This document shows positions 15,404 through 22,964 of a DNA stretch of 41,793 nucleotides, piece after piece. The notes under the pieces are model-generated. The model had not been told where the DNA came from. It ran no database searches and was given only the letters and a program-made list of their open reading frames with translations. Both the position numbers and the translations under genes were made by a program. Every line of letters starts with the position of its first letter. The first letter of the stretch is position 1. The stretch is from RGIG8775 sp045587785 (GTDB lineage Bacteria > Bacillota > Clostridia > Oscillospirales > CAG-272): the NCBI GenBank assembly GCA_045587785.1, contig JAZNDA010000068.1, positions 1 through 41,793 of the forward strand. Reading direction: 5' to 3'.

Positions 15404-16816
15404 ATGAGAAGAACTAAGATCGTATGTACGCTGGGTCCCGCAAGTGAGAGCGAAGAGGTGATCACGGGGCTGTGTGGGGCAGGGATGAACGTGGCGAGAT
15501 TCAATTTCTCACACGGCACGCATGAGGATCATCAGAGAAGGATGGAAGTTGTGAAGCGTGTGCGGGAGAAATTGCAAATGCCCATCGCTGTTATGCTGGA
15601 TACAAAAGGTCCCGAATACCGCATTGGGACCTTTGAGGACGGAAAAATTTTACTGTCTGACAAAGACCGCTTTACCTTTACCGCCGACGATGTGGTGGGA
15701 AACAAGGAGCGTGTTTCGGTCAGCTATGCAAAGCTTCCCGACGAGCTGTCGGTGGGGGACACCATTTTGCTGAGCAACGGGCTTTTGTCCTTTTTGGTCG
15801 ATAAGATCGACGGCGCGGACATCGAGTGCACGGTGCTTTGCGGCGGTGAGCTTTCCGATCGCAAGAGCATGAGCTTTCCCGGCAAGGTGATGAAGCAGCC
15901 TTATCTGTCCGAGCAAGACAAAAAGGATATCAAGTGGGGGATGGAGAACGGAGTGGATTACATCGCGTGCTCCTTTGTTTCCTGCAAGCAGGATCTGATC
16001 GACGTCCGTCGTTATATGAAGGAGATCGGTGCACAGGATATTGAACTGATCGCCAAGATAGAAAATCAATCGGGTGTGGATAATATCGAGGAGATTTGTG
16101 AGTTTTGCGACGGCATTATGATCGCGCGCGGAGACATGGGGGTTGAAATTCCGTTTGAGCATCTGCCCGCCATTCAGAAAAAGCTGATCACCAAATGCCG
16201 TATGCTTGGCAAGCGCGTGATCACCGCGACCGAAATGCTGGAGTCTATGATCGTAAGTGTCCGTCCCACAAGAGCGGAAATTTCCGATGTTGCCAACGCC
16301 GTATATGACGGCACCAGTGCCATTATGCTGTCGGGCGAAACGGCAGCGGGTAAATATCCGATCCAAGCGGTTGAAGCTATGGCGAAGATCGCGGAAACGA
16401 CTGAGGCAAATATCAACTACAAAAAGCGTTTTCACGAGGCGGATTTTCAGATCCGCAATATGACCGACGCCGTTTCTCACTCGACCTGCGGCATGGCGAT
16501 CGATATCGATGCCAAGGCGATCGTTGCTTGCTCGCTCTCGGGCATGACAGCGCGAATGGTATCGCGATTCCGTTCACCCGTGGCGATCATTGGTCTTACA
16601 ACCAATGAAAAAACATGGAGAAAGCTGGCACTGTCCTGGGGTGTTATTCCTGCTATGTGCGAGCAGTTTACTTCCACCGACGTGCTGTTTTATACCGCAA
16701 AGAAGATCGCGTTGGCACAGCTTGGGCTATCCAAGGGCGACCGTATCGTGATTACGGGAGGAGATACCACGGGACATTCGGGAAATACAAACTTGATCAA
16801 GATCGATGAGATATAA
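15404..16816 (+). CDS. pyk: Pyruvate kinase
   Basis: A 470-residue glycolytic enzyme converting phosphoenolpyruvate and ADP to pyruvate and ATP. Visible marks are TKIVCTLGPAS at the start, MNVARFNFSHG, the active-site signature IELIAKIENQSGV with catalytic Lys (about 220), IMIARGDMGVEIPFE and a C-terminal allosteric-type domain. It lacks the extra C-terminal PEP-utiliser domain found in some Bacillales enzymes. ATG 15404 is chosen because ggtggtg at 15390-15396 is correctly spaced for it and nearly abuts the ATG at 15398. It is transcribed with a long structured leader. Confidence 0.96.
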   Translation: MRRTKIVCTLGPASESEEVITGLCGAGMNVARFNFSHGTHEDHQRRMEVVKRVREKLQMPIAVMLDTKGPEYRIGTFEDGKILLSDKDRFTFTADDVVGNKERVSVSYAKLPDELSVGDTILLSNGLLSFLVDKIDGADIECTVLCGGELSDRKSMSFPGKVMKQPYLSEQDKKDIKWGMENGVDYIACSFVSCKQDLIDVRRYMKEIGAQDIELIAKIENQSGVDNIEEICEFCDGIMIARGDMGVEIPFEHLPAIQKKLITKCRMLGKRVITATEMLESMIVSVRPTRAEISDVANAVYDGTSAIMLSGETAAGKYPIQAVEAMAKIAETTEANINYKKRFHEADFQIRNMTDAVSHSTCGMAIDIDAKAIVACSLSGMTARMVSRFRSPVAIIGLTTNEKTWRKLALSWGVIPAMCEQFTSTDVLFYTAKKIALAQLGLSKGDRIVITGGDTTGHSGNTNLIKIDEI

Positions 16817-16906
16817 TATGAAAAAAGACTAACCTTGCAACAGCCCCTCATTTCTATTGTTTCACCTTTCGGCGGTGGGTAAGTGCGCACTTCCTGATAG
16901 TTTTCA

Positions 16907-17074
16907 GTGATATGCTGTCGCTTTGCAACAGCGTGATATTTTTGCTTCGCAAAAGTGATATTGCTCTGCAAACAGAGCAGTTATATTCCATTCGCCTCTA
17001 AACTCGCGCAGCGAATAACACTCGGCATAAGCCGAATATCACTGCGAAGCAATATCACTCGCCGCAGGCGAATA
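16907..17074. repeat. Palindromic array of seven mini-hairpins with GTGATAT linkers
   Basis: No gene. Short perfect palindromes are joined by a 7-base linker. The hairpins are gctgt/acagc (16914-16932), ttttgc/gcaaaa (16940-16954), tgctctg/cagagca (16962-16979), attcgc/gcgaat (16990-17016), tcggc/gccga (17022-17035), tgc/gca (17043-17051) and tcgcc/ggcga (17059-17071). The linker is GTGATAT on the left (16907, 16933, 16955) and its complement ATATCAC on the right (17036, 17052), so the whole array is itself palindromic around the fourth hairpin. Confidence 0.75.
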
Positions 17075-17080
17075 GAGTTG

Positions 17081-17117
17081 AAAAAAGACCAAGTCGAATT
17101 CGACTTGTTCTTTTTTC
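17081..17117 (-). terminator. Terminator of tRNA-Ala
   Basis: The AAGTCGAATTCGACTT palindrome is bordered by aaaaaaga and tctttttt, giving a strong hairpin with a T tract on the minus strand right after the tRNA. It can also act on the plus strand. Confidence 0.8.
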
Positions 17118-17193
17118 TGGTGGAGCATAGGGGATTCGAACCCCTGACCCCAACACTGCCAGTGTTGTGCGCTCCCAACTGCGCTAATGCCCC
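17118..17193 (-). tRNA. tRNA-Ala (anticodon GGC)
   Basis: The reverse complement folds as a complete tRNA of 76 bases. The acceptor stem GGGGCAT/ATGCTCC contains the G3-U70 pair that marks alanine. The D arm is GCGC...GCGC. The anticodon stem is CAACA/TGTTG with loop CTGGCAG (anticodon GGC, reading GCC/GCU). The T arm is AGGGG TTCGAAT CCCCT. CCA is encoded at 17118-17120. Confidence 0.97.
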
Positions 17194-17211
17194 GTTTGGT
17201 TTACGAAAAAT

Positions 17212-17240
17212 ATTCTATCATAAAAAGTTGGGTTTGTCAA
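17212..17240 (-). promoter_or_regulatory. tRNA-Ala promoter
   Basis: On the minus strand: TTGACA (17235-17240), 17 bp, TAGAAT (17212-17217), about 20 bases before the tRNA 5' end at 17193. Confidence 0.75.
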
Positions 17241-17251
17241 TACTTTTTTTA

Positions 17252-17278
17252 CGGCACCGAGAACCATTCTCGGTGCCG
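17252..17278. other. 12-bp perfect hairpin upstream of tRNA promoter
   Basis: CGGCACCGAGAA/TTCTCGGTGCCG with a 3-base loop. On the plus strand it follows a T tract rather than preceding one. It lies between the 38-bp repeat and the tRNA promoter and probably ends or insulates minus-strand transcripts from the 18265 gene. Confidence 0.5.
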
Positions 17279-17316
17279 TAGGGTGACAGTAGATATCAAA
17301 AGCCGCTGTCACCCTA
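17279..17316 (-). repeat. 38-bp palindromic repeat, copy 2
   Basis: Identical (38 of 38) to the reverse complement of 8188-8225. It lies 16 bases past the stop of the minus-strand sugar isomerase gene, in terminator position. Relative to its upstream gene it is in the same orientation as copy 1. Confidence 0.85.
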
Positions 17317-17332
17317 TGCTATGATGTGTATT

Positions 17333-18265
17333 TTACTTGGTTTCACCCGTGATCTGCATGGAGAAATATTCGCCGATGGAGCGGAACAAGCCAAGCAGCG
17401 CCTTATGGGTATGGGCGGGGAACACGCGGAAGGCGTTACCTGCCTCAAAGTTGATAGTGCCACGGTACTCTATGGCACGCAAGCCCTCCAGCAGCCCCGT
17501 ATAGTCCGTAAAAGGAGCAGAGCCGGAGGGATCACACTGGGAGAAGGGCAGGGTATGAAGGTCGGATATCTTGTTGGCGTCGTGGATATGAAGTGCTTTG
17601 ACGCGGTCGCCAAGCGTAATGAGAGTGTTCTTCATATATCTGCCGCAAAGTGTGCAGTGTCCGACGTCAAAGCAAAAGCCGAAGACCTCTGCACCCGCTA
17701 TCTTATTGAGCGTATCGATATAGTCGTTTGTCTCGTACGGATCCTCGCAGGTGCCCTCAAAGATATTGCCGTTTCTTGCGTTCCACATGTTTTCAAGGCA
17801 GATGACGACGCCATGTTTCTTTGCGGTGTCGATCAGCTGCGAATAAAAATCCAGATTGCGCTCGCGAAGCTCGGCGGGCGAATAGCGGAAGCTATCGGCA
17901 ATAGGATGGATGATGACGTAGCGGCAACCGAGATAGGCTGTCAGTTCAATGCATCTGAGGTTTTCAAGAAGGCGGTACTGATTCTTTTCATCCTCGCCGT
18001 AGCGCCAGACGGGGTGGGGAGAGTGCGTCTGACAGACCTCAAGACCGTAAAGGTCGAGCAATTCCTTGTCCTTTTTTAGGATCGTTTCGATAATTTCCTC
18101 GCTGCTCTTTTTAAAGATGGCAGGCTCATATCCGTTTTTCTCGGTGAAGGCAAAGAAGGAATAGTCAAGTCCGTCTATGCCCGTCTCCTTATACATTTGA
18201 TAAATGGAGGCTCTGTCGGCATTAACGGGAGCAAGGCAGGGGTTGACAAGACTGATCTTATGCAT
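17333..18265 (-). CDS. Sugar phosphate isomerase/epimerase (xylose isomerase-like TIM barrel)
   Basis: A 310-residue AP endonuclease 2/xylose isomerase-like barrel. Candidate metal ligands lie in YVIIHPIAD, VVICLENMWN (Glu, about 160), FGFCFDVGHCTLCG (Asp and His, about 198-205), ALHIHDAN (His-x-Asp, about 230) and GTINFEAGN (Glu, about 283). Such proteins isomerise or epimerise small sugars, inositols or hydroxy-acids; the substrate is not readable. ATG 18265 follows ggagaga. It is last in the operon after gltX, glnS and DUF1294, which says little about function, and is followed by a 38-bp repeat hairpin. Confidence 0.8.
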   Translation of the reverse strand: MHKISLVNPCLAPVNADRASIYQMYKETGIDGLDYSFFAFTEKNGYEPAIFKKSSEEIIETILKKDKELLDLYGLEVCQTHSPHPVWRYGEDEKNQYRLLENLRCIELTAYLGCRYVIIHPIADSFRYSPAELRERNLDFYSQLIDTAKKHGVVICLENMWNARNGNIFEGTCEDPYETNDYIDTLNKIAGAEVFGFCFDVGHCTLCGRYMKNTLITLGDRVKALHIHDANKISDLHTLPFSQCDPSGSAPFTDYTGLLEGLRAIEYRGTINFEAGNAFRVFPAHTHKALLGLFRSIGEYFSMQITGETK

Positions 18266-18276
18266 GGCGATCTCTC

Positions 18277-18552
18277 CTATTCAATAAAGTAAAAAAACAG
18301 GATCACGGCAATAAGCTGAACGACCAGAATGATCGGAATTCCAATCATGAATTTTTTGTGCAGTGTCTTATGGTGTATGATCTGCATGGTGATATACATG
18401 GGCAGTGAGCCGCCAAGCACGGCAAGCGCAAGCAAGGTGGCTTCGGGCACACGGTGGCGCGGCAGATATTTTGCCGCCATCTTGTCATACACCGTGAGGA
18501 TCACCGACACAAACGAAACAAGCACAAAAACATAAAGTGCGATATGCTTCAT
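18277..18552 (-). CDS. DUF1294 small membrane protein
   Basis: A 91-residue protein with three hydrophobic segments (IALYVFVLVSFVSVILTVY, ATLLALAVLGGSLPMYITMQI, IPIILVVQLIAVILFFYF) and the DUF1294 mark DKMAAKYLPRHRVPE between the first two. Role unknown; the family often occurs as a C-terminal module with cold-shock domains, absent here. It starts 3 bases after the glnS stop, so translation is probably coupled. Confidence 0.85.
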   Translation of the reverse strand: MKHIALYVFVLVSFVSVILTVYDKMAAKYLPRHRVPEATLLALAVLGGSLPMYITMQIIHHKTLHKKFMIGIPIILVVQLIAVILFFYFIE

Positions 18553-18555
18553 ACA

Positions 18556-20223
18556 TCACTTTTTGGGGAAGCTGTCTTTCAGACCGACAATGCGGTTAAA
18601 GGTATTCGGATTCTTACTGTCCACGCAGAAATAACCGTTACGCACAAACTGGAATTTTTCGCCTGCCTTGGCATCGGCGAGCGAAGGCTCGATCTTGGCG
18701 TTTTTGCGCACGATAAGCGATTCGGGATTGATAAAATCGGTATAATCCTTATCATCGGGCTTATCGGAGGGGTTTTCCAGTGTGGTAAGATTCTGATAGA
18801 TATGAAGGGTGGTATCCTTGGCGTGAGGAGCAGACAACCAATGGATGGTGCCCTTGATCTTTCTGCCGTCTCTGGGGTTGCCGTTGCCCGTTTCAAGGTC
18901 GGCGGTGCAATGGATCTCCACGATATTACCGTCCGTATCCTTGATGACCTCGTCACACTTAACGATATAAGCACCCATGAGGCGAACCTCGCCCTCGGGT
19001 TTCATGCGGAAGAACTTGGGAGGCGGTACCTCGGCAAAGTCATCGGCTTCAATATACAGCTCCTTGGTGAAGGGAACTTTACGGGTACCCGCGTTTTCTG
19101 CCTGCGGATTGTTGGGAAGCTCAAAGTATTCGGTGGTATCCTCGGGATAGTTGGTGATCACGACCTTGATGGGATTCTCGATGGCAACGCGGCGCGGTGC
19201 GGTATTGCCAAGCTCTTCACGGATGCAAGCCTCAAGCTGACGGATATCCACAAGGCTGTCGGATTTCGCCACGCCCGTGCGGCTGATAAAGTCAAGAATG
19301 GATGCGGCAGTATAACCGCGGCGGCGCAGACCGCAAAGTGTAGGCATTCTCGGGTCATCCCATCCGTCTACCACGCCCGATTCCACCAGCGTACGAAGGA
19401 AGCGCTTGGAAAGAACGGTGTAGGTGATATTCAGACGGGCAAATTCGATCTGACGGGGGAAGCCCGCAGGGTTACCCTCGATCTGTACGTTATCTCTGAC
19501 CCAGTTATAAAGCGGACGGTGGATCTCGTACTCCAGCGAGCAAAGCGAATGGGTGATGCCCTCAAGTGCATCCTGAATGGGGTGCGCGAAGTCATACATG
19601 GGGAACAGACACCATTTGGTACCTTGGCGGTGATGCTCTACGTATTTAACGCGGTAAATGACGGGGTCACGCATGCAGAAGTTGCCCGACCCGAGGTCGA
19701 TCTTGGCTCTGAGGGTATATTTGCCCTCGGGAAATTCGCCGTTCTTCATGCGCTCAAAAAGATCAAGGCTTTCCTCGATCGGTCTGTCTCTGTAGGGTGA
19801 GACGGCAGGATGCTTCAAGTCTCCGCAGTATGCGGGATCACGGAACTGCTCGGCGGAAAGCTCGCAGACGTAGGCCAGACCCTTGCGAATGAGGTCTACC
19901 GCAAGCTCGTAGTCCTTTTCAAAATAGTCCGAGCCGTAATAAAAACGGTCATCCCAGTCAAAGCCCAGCCAGCGGATATCCTCCTTGATGGCGTCCACGT
20001 ACTCGGTGTCTTCCTTGGCGGGGTTGGTGTCATCCATACGCAGGTTGCAAACGCCGCCGTATTTGCGCGCGGTGCCAAAGTCCACGCAAAGGGCCTTGCA
20101 GTGACCGATATGAAGATAGCCGTTGGGCTCGGGTGGGAAACGGGTGTGGATCTTCATGTCGGGGTTATTTCTCAAGTCTTCATCAATAGCATCAAAAATA
20201 AAATTATTGGTCATTTCTTCCAT
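18556..20223 (-). CDS. glnS: Glutaminyl-tRNA synthetase
   Basis: A 555-residue class I synthetase charging tRNA-Gln directly. TRFPPEPNGYLHIGHCKAL carries the HIGH motif (about residues 27-45). LRMDDTNPAKED is the amino-acid/ATP region, VLSKR is the KMSKS equivalent, and a C-terminal anticodon-binding beta-barrel begins about residue 330. GlnRS is absent from many Firmicutes, which use GatCAB transamidation instead, so its presence is informative about lineage. It is co-transcribed with gltX, 14 bases downstream of it. Confidence 0.96.
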   Translation of the reverse strand: MEEMTNNFIFDAIDEDLRNNPDMKIHTRFPPEPNGYLHIGHCKALCVDFGTARKYGGVCNLRMDDTNPAKEDTEYVDAIKEDIRWLGFDWDDRFYYGSDYFEKDYELAVDLIRKGLAYVCELSAEQFRDPAYCGDLKHPAVSPYRDRPIEESLDLFERMKNGEFPEGKYTLRAKIDLGSGNFCMRDPVIYRVKYVEHHRQGTKWCLFPMYDFAHPIQDALEGITHSLCSLEYEIHRPLYNWVRDNVQIEGNPAGFPRQIEFARLNITYTVLSKRFLRTLVESGVVDGWDDPRMPTLCGLRRRGYTAASILDFISRTGVAKSDSLVDIRQLEACIREELGNTAPRRVAIENPIKVVITNYPEDTTEYFELPNNPQAENAGTRKVPFTKELYIEADDFAEVPPPKFFRMKPEGEVRLMGAYIVKCDEVIKDTDGNIVEIHCTADLETGNGNPRDGRKIKGTIHWLSAPHAKDTTLHIYQNLTTLENPSDKPDDKDYTDFINPESLIVRKNAKIEPSLADAKAGEKFQFVRNGYFCVDSKNPNTFNRIVGLKDSFPKK

Positions 20224-20237
20224 ATTTATATCCCTCT

Positions 20238-21923
20238 TTACATTTTTTCGATCATAGCTTTTATGCGCGCTTCGGTGCGCGTCTTACCGAGAATGTGCAT
20301 AACGGTATACAGGTCGGGCGCGTTAAACTTGCCCGTGACCGCCACGCGGATGAACATACTGATATCGGCGACGTTGCCCTTGTAGGCGGTGGGGTTTTCC
20401 TTATATGCCTTCATATCGTCGGCAAACCCGAGCGATGCGGCGATCTTCTTGATCTTGTCGAACCAGATGTTCATATCGTCGCTCTCGTCATAGCTCTCAA
20501 GGAAGGCTTCAAGGGTTGCGCGGATATCGGACTTGTCAAAGTTCTCGGGATACTCGTCCTCTATGGCAAACAGCTCGTCATAGAAGAAGCCCACATACCC
20601 CTTGACGTCCTGCCAGGTGGTCAGATCTTTTCTTGGCTTTTTGCCGCCTCTGCCGATGGCGAAAATGCTTTCGGCGTATGCACGGTCGGCATTAAGAAGC
20701 GTATAAAGCTCGGGGTCAAACTGCTTTGCCCATGCCGTGGCGTCGGCGGTGACCTTCGCGGCATCCATACGGGAGATGACGTTTTTGGAAACGTCATTCA
20801 GCTTATCAAAGTCAAACAGACAGCCCGAGGACGACATCTTTTTAATATTGAACGGGAATTCGCGGTAATCCTTGTCTGGATTTTGCATTCTCCATTCCTC
20901 GTAGTTGGAATTGAGAAGTGTCATGACGTATTCGCAGACTGCCTCGGGACAGTAGCCCATACGGGTGTAATCATCCATATTGGCACCCATATCGCGCTTG
21001 GACAGCTTTTTCTTGTTGCCGTTCTCATCCAGACGCATGATTTGAGCGATATGCATATACTTAGGCAATTTGAAACCGAGATAACGGAACAGCTGAAGAT
21101 GCTTGGCAAGGCTGGGCAGCCATTCCTCGCCGCGGATGACGTGGGTGGTGCCCATCAGATGATCGTCCACCGCGTGCGCAAAGTGGTAGGTGGGGATCCC
21201 GTCGGATTTGAGAAGCACGAAGTCCTCGTCATTTTCGGGGATCTCCATGTTGCCTTTGATCAGATCGGTAAAGCGCGTCTTCTTTTCGGGATCGCCGTCC
21301 GCTAAGATACGGAGCACGAAGGGCTCACCCTTTGCCAGATGCTCCTCGACTTCTTCCATGGTGAAGTTGCGGCGAGCAAGCATTTCCTCGCGGCGTTTCT
21401 CAGCCTCTGCTTGCCAGTCGGTATTTTTTATTTCCTCTTTTTTGTTCACGCTTTGAAGCTCCAAAAGCTCCTCCTCGGTGGTAAAGCAGGGATATGCCTG
21501 ACCTTGTTTTACCAGCTGCTTGGCAAAGACGTGATATATGTCGGCGCGTTTGCTCTGCTTATACGGACCGTAGCTGCCGCGGTCGGTGATGGTTCCGTCC
21601 TCCCCTAAGATCGCGCCCTCGTCAAATTCAACGCCGTAAGTGGCAAGCGTGCGAATGAGACCCTCGGCGGCACCCGGGATCTCACGCTTGGCGTCGGTAT
21701 CCTCAATGCGCAGGATCAGCACGCCGCCGCTTTGATGCGCCAAACGTTCGGCAACCGTGGAAGGGAAAAGTCCGCCAAAGTGGACAAAGCCCGTGGGGCT
21801 GGGGGCAAAACGGGTGACCTTGGCACCCTCGGGAAGTGCACGGGGCGGAAATTCCGCCTCCATATCCTCGGGTGTTTTGGTGACGTTCGGGAAAAGTAGC
21901 TCAGCTAAACGATTGTAATCCAT
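20238..21923 (-). CDS. gltX: Glutamyl-tRNA synthetase, long divergent form
   Basis: A 561-residue class I synthetase charging tRNA-Glu. Motifs are RFAPSPTGFVHFGG (HIGH equivalent, about 38-51), LILRIEDTDAKREIPGA, HVIRGEEWLPSLAKH and KKLSKRDMG (KMSKS equivalent, about 310). It is about 70-80 residues longer than common bacterial GluRS, has VHFGGL where most have LHIGGA, and carries an N-terminal extension of about 35 residues before the first strand. With GlnRS next door it is likely discriminating. A second, ordinary gltX elsewhere in the genome is possible. Confidence 0.94.
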   Translation of the reverse strand: MDYNRLAELLFPNVTKTPEDMEAEFPPRALPEGAKVTRFAPSPTGFVHFGGLFPSTVAERLAHQSGGVLILRIEDTDAKREIPGAAEGLIRTLATYGVEFDEGAILGEDGTITDRGSYGPYKQSKRADIYHVFAKQLVKQGQAYPCFTTEEELLELQSVNKKEEIKNTDWQAEAEKRREEMLARRNFTMEEVEEHLAKGEPFVLRILADGDPEKKTRFTDLIKGNMEIPENDEDFVLLKSDGIPTYHFAHAVDDHLMGTTHVIRGEEWLPSLAKHLQLFRYLGFKLPKYMHIAQIMRLDENGNKKKLSKRDMGANMDDYTRMGYCPEAVCEYVMTLLNSNYEEWRMQNPDKDYREFPFNIKKMSSSGCLFDFDKLNDVSKNVISRMDAAKVTADATAWAKQFDPELYTLLNADRAYAESIFAIGRGGKKPRKDLTTWQDVKGYVGFFYDELFAIEDEYPENFDKSDIRATLEAFLESYDESDDMNIWFDKIKKIAASLGFADDMKAYKENPTAYKGNVADISMFIRVAVTGKFNAPDLYTVMHILGKTRTEARIKAMIEKM

Positions 21924-21954
21924 GTTGTTTACGTTCCTTTATTTGATATGATAT

Positions 21955-22563
21955 TTATAGACCGAAATGCTTTACGATGTTTTCCAGCGTCTCACTTTTG
22001 CCGTGGCCCGCGTAAACCGTGAGGCTTCTTGGGAGCGCAAAAATTTTCTTGAGTGATTTTTTGAGGTCGCGGAAATCACTGCCGTAGAGGTCGGTTCTTC
22101 CAACGCCGTGGGAAAACACCGTGTCGCCGCTGAATAGAATATCATCGGCAAGATAGCATACGGAGCCTTTTGTGTGTCCGGGGGTGGATATGACGGTCAA
22201 GCTTTTGTCGCCAAGGGGGATGCTGTCGCCGTCCTTTAAAAGAACGTCGGCAGGGCGCCATCCTTTCCGAGTGCCGAAAAAGATCTGATAGGCGTTTTTG
22301 GTGCTGTCGGTGGGCATATCGGCATCATCCGCATGCAGATACACGGGAACATGATATATGTCCCTTAAGGTATCAATGGAAAGAATATGGTCAAAATGTC
22401 CGTGCGTGAGAGCAATGCCGACAAGTGTGGCGTTTTGCTCAGACAGCGCATCCGCCACTCTTTGACAGTTCGCCCCTGCATCGATCAGAAGTGCCTCGCC
22501 GCTATGGATGAGCAGATAGCTGTTGGATTCCCACGCGGTGGGAGAAAGAGGAATGACCTTCAT
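21955..22563 (-). CDS. MBL-fold metallo-hydrolase (glyoxalase II-like)
   Basis: A 202-residue metallo-beta-lactamase-fold hydrolase. The dinuclear zinc motif is ALTHGHFDHILS (THxHxDH). STPGHTKGSVCYL supplies the next His, LFSGDTVFSHGVGRTDL the bridging Asp, and VYAGHGKSET the last His. It may act on a thioester or other small substrate. The start is the ATG at 22563 just after gggag, not the longer frame to 22593. First gene of the operon leading into gltX 31 bases later. Confidence 0.88.
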   Translation of the reverse strand: MKVIPLSPTAWESNSYLLIHSGEALLIDAGANCQRVADALSEQNATLVGIALTHGHFDHILSIDTLRDIYHVPVYLHADDADMPTDSTKNAYQIFFGTRKGWRPADVLLKDGDSIPLGDKSLTVISTPGHTKGSVCYLADDILFSGDTVFSHGVGRTDLYGSDFRDLKKSLKKIFALPRSLTVYAGHGKSETLENIVKHFGL

Positions 22564-22613
22564 TTTATGCTCCCTTCTGCCGACAGTAGACAATACGGCA
22601 ATTATATCATAAT

Positions 22614-22642
22614 ATTATACCATGTTTTTTTGCCCTTGTCTA
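22614..22642 (-). promoter_or_regulatory. Promoter of the MBL-gltX-glnS operon
   Basis: On the minus strand: TAGACA (22637-22642), 17 bp, TATAAT (22614-22619). A second TATAAT-like box lies about 15 bases further downstream. Confidence 0.65.
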
Positions 22643-22750
22643 CCGCTTTTTTGATTTTTTTGCGGTTTTCTTGGATTATCTATTGAAATTCCGACGGGAT
22701 TTGTTTACAGCGGTCTTGTAATCAAGCAGGAAAGCAAAATAAAAGCAACG

Positions 22751-22794
22751 CAAAAGCACTTATGACATACGATTTTTCATAAATGCTTTTCTGT
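22751..22794. terminator. Orphan terminator-like hairpin
   Basis: AAAAGCA-TTATGA pairs with TCATAA-TGCTTTT around an 11-base loop, with an A tract before and T tract after. Neither neighbouring gene ends here, because they diverge. The remaining ~250 bases of this intergenic region show no ORF with a good start, so an unseen small RNA ending here is possible. Confidence 0.5.
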
Positions 22795-22900
22795 TATTTG
22801 GTTAAACCTGCGTTTGCGGACATCAGCTGACGCGAGCTTTTGGCTAAAACAACCAAAAAGGGAGAGTGATGTTTGTTGAAAGGGGAGAGAAAGCAAGTGC

Positions 22901-22929
22901 TTGACGGAAGATAGGAAAAGTGGTATAAT
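22901..22929 (+). promoter_or_regulatory. Promoter of the secreted glycosidase
   Basis: TTGACG (22901-22906), 17 bp, TATAAT (22924-22929), nearly the same as the pyk promoter at its 3' half. It excludes the in-frame ATG at 22935, which would coincide with the transcription start. Confidence 0.78.
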
Positions 22930-22964
22930 ATATTATGACTATAAATTTTCGAAAGGAAACTTTT

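Noticed and set aside
16907..17074. CRISPR array
   Set aside because: The repeated linker is only 7 bases, the intervening units are palindromes rather than unique spacers, the linker flips orientation, and no cas gene is present anywhere in the window.
18454..19800. 448-codon open frame antisense to glnS
   Set aside because: It lies wholly opposite a certain synthetase gene, has no good ribosome-binding site and no recognisable domain; the GC-rich codon use of glnS explains the open antisense frame. The same applies to long frames opposite murE (27770-29179), ileS (35086-36546) and gltX (20295-21305).
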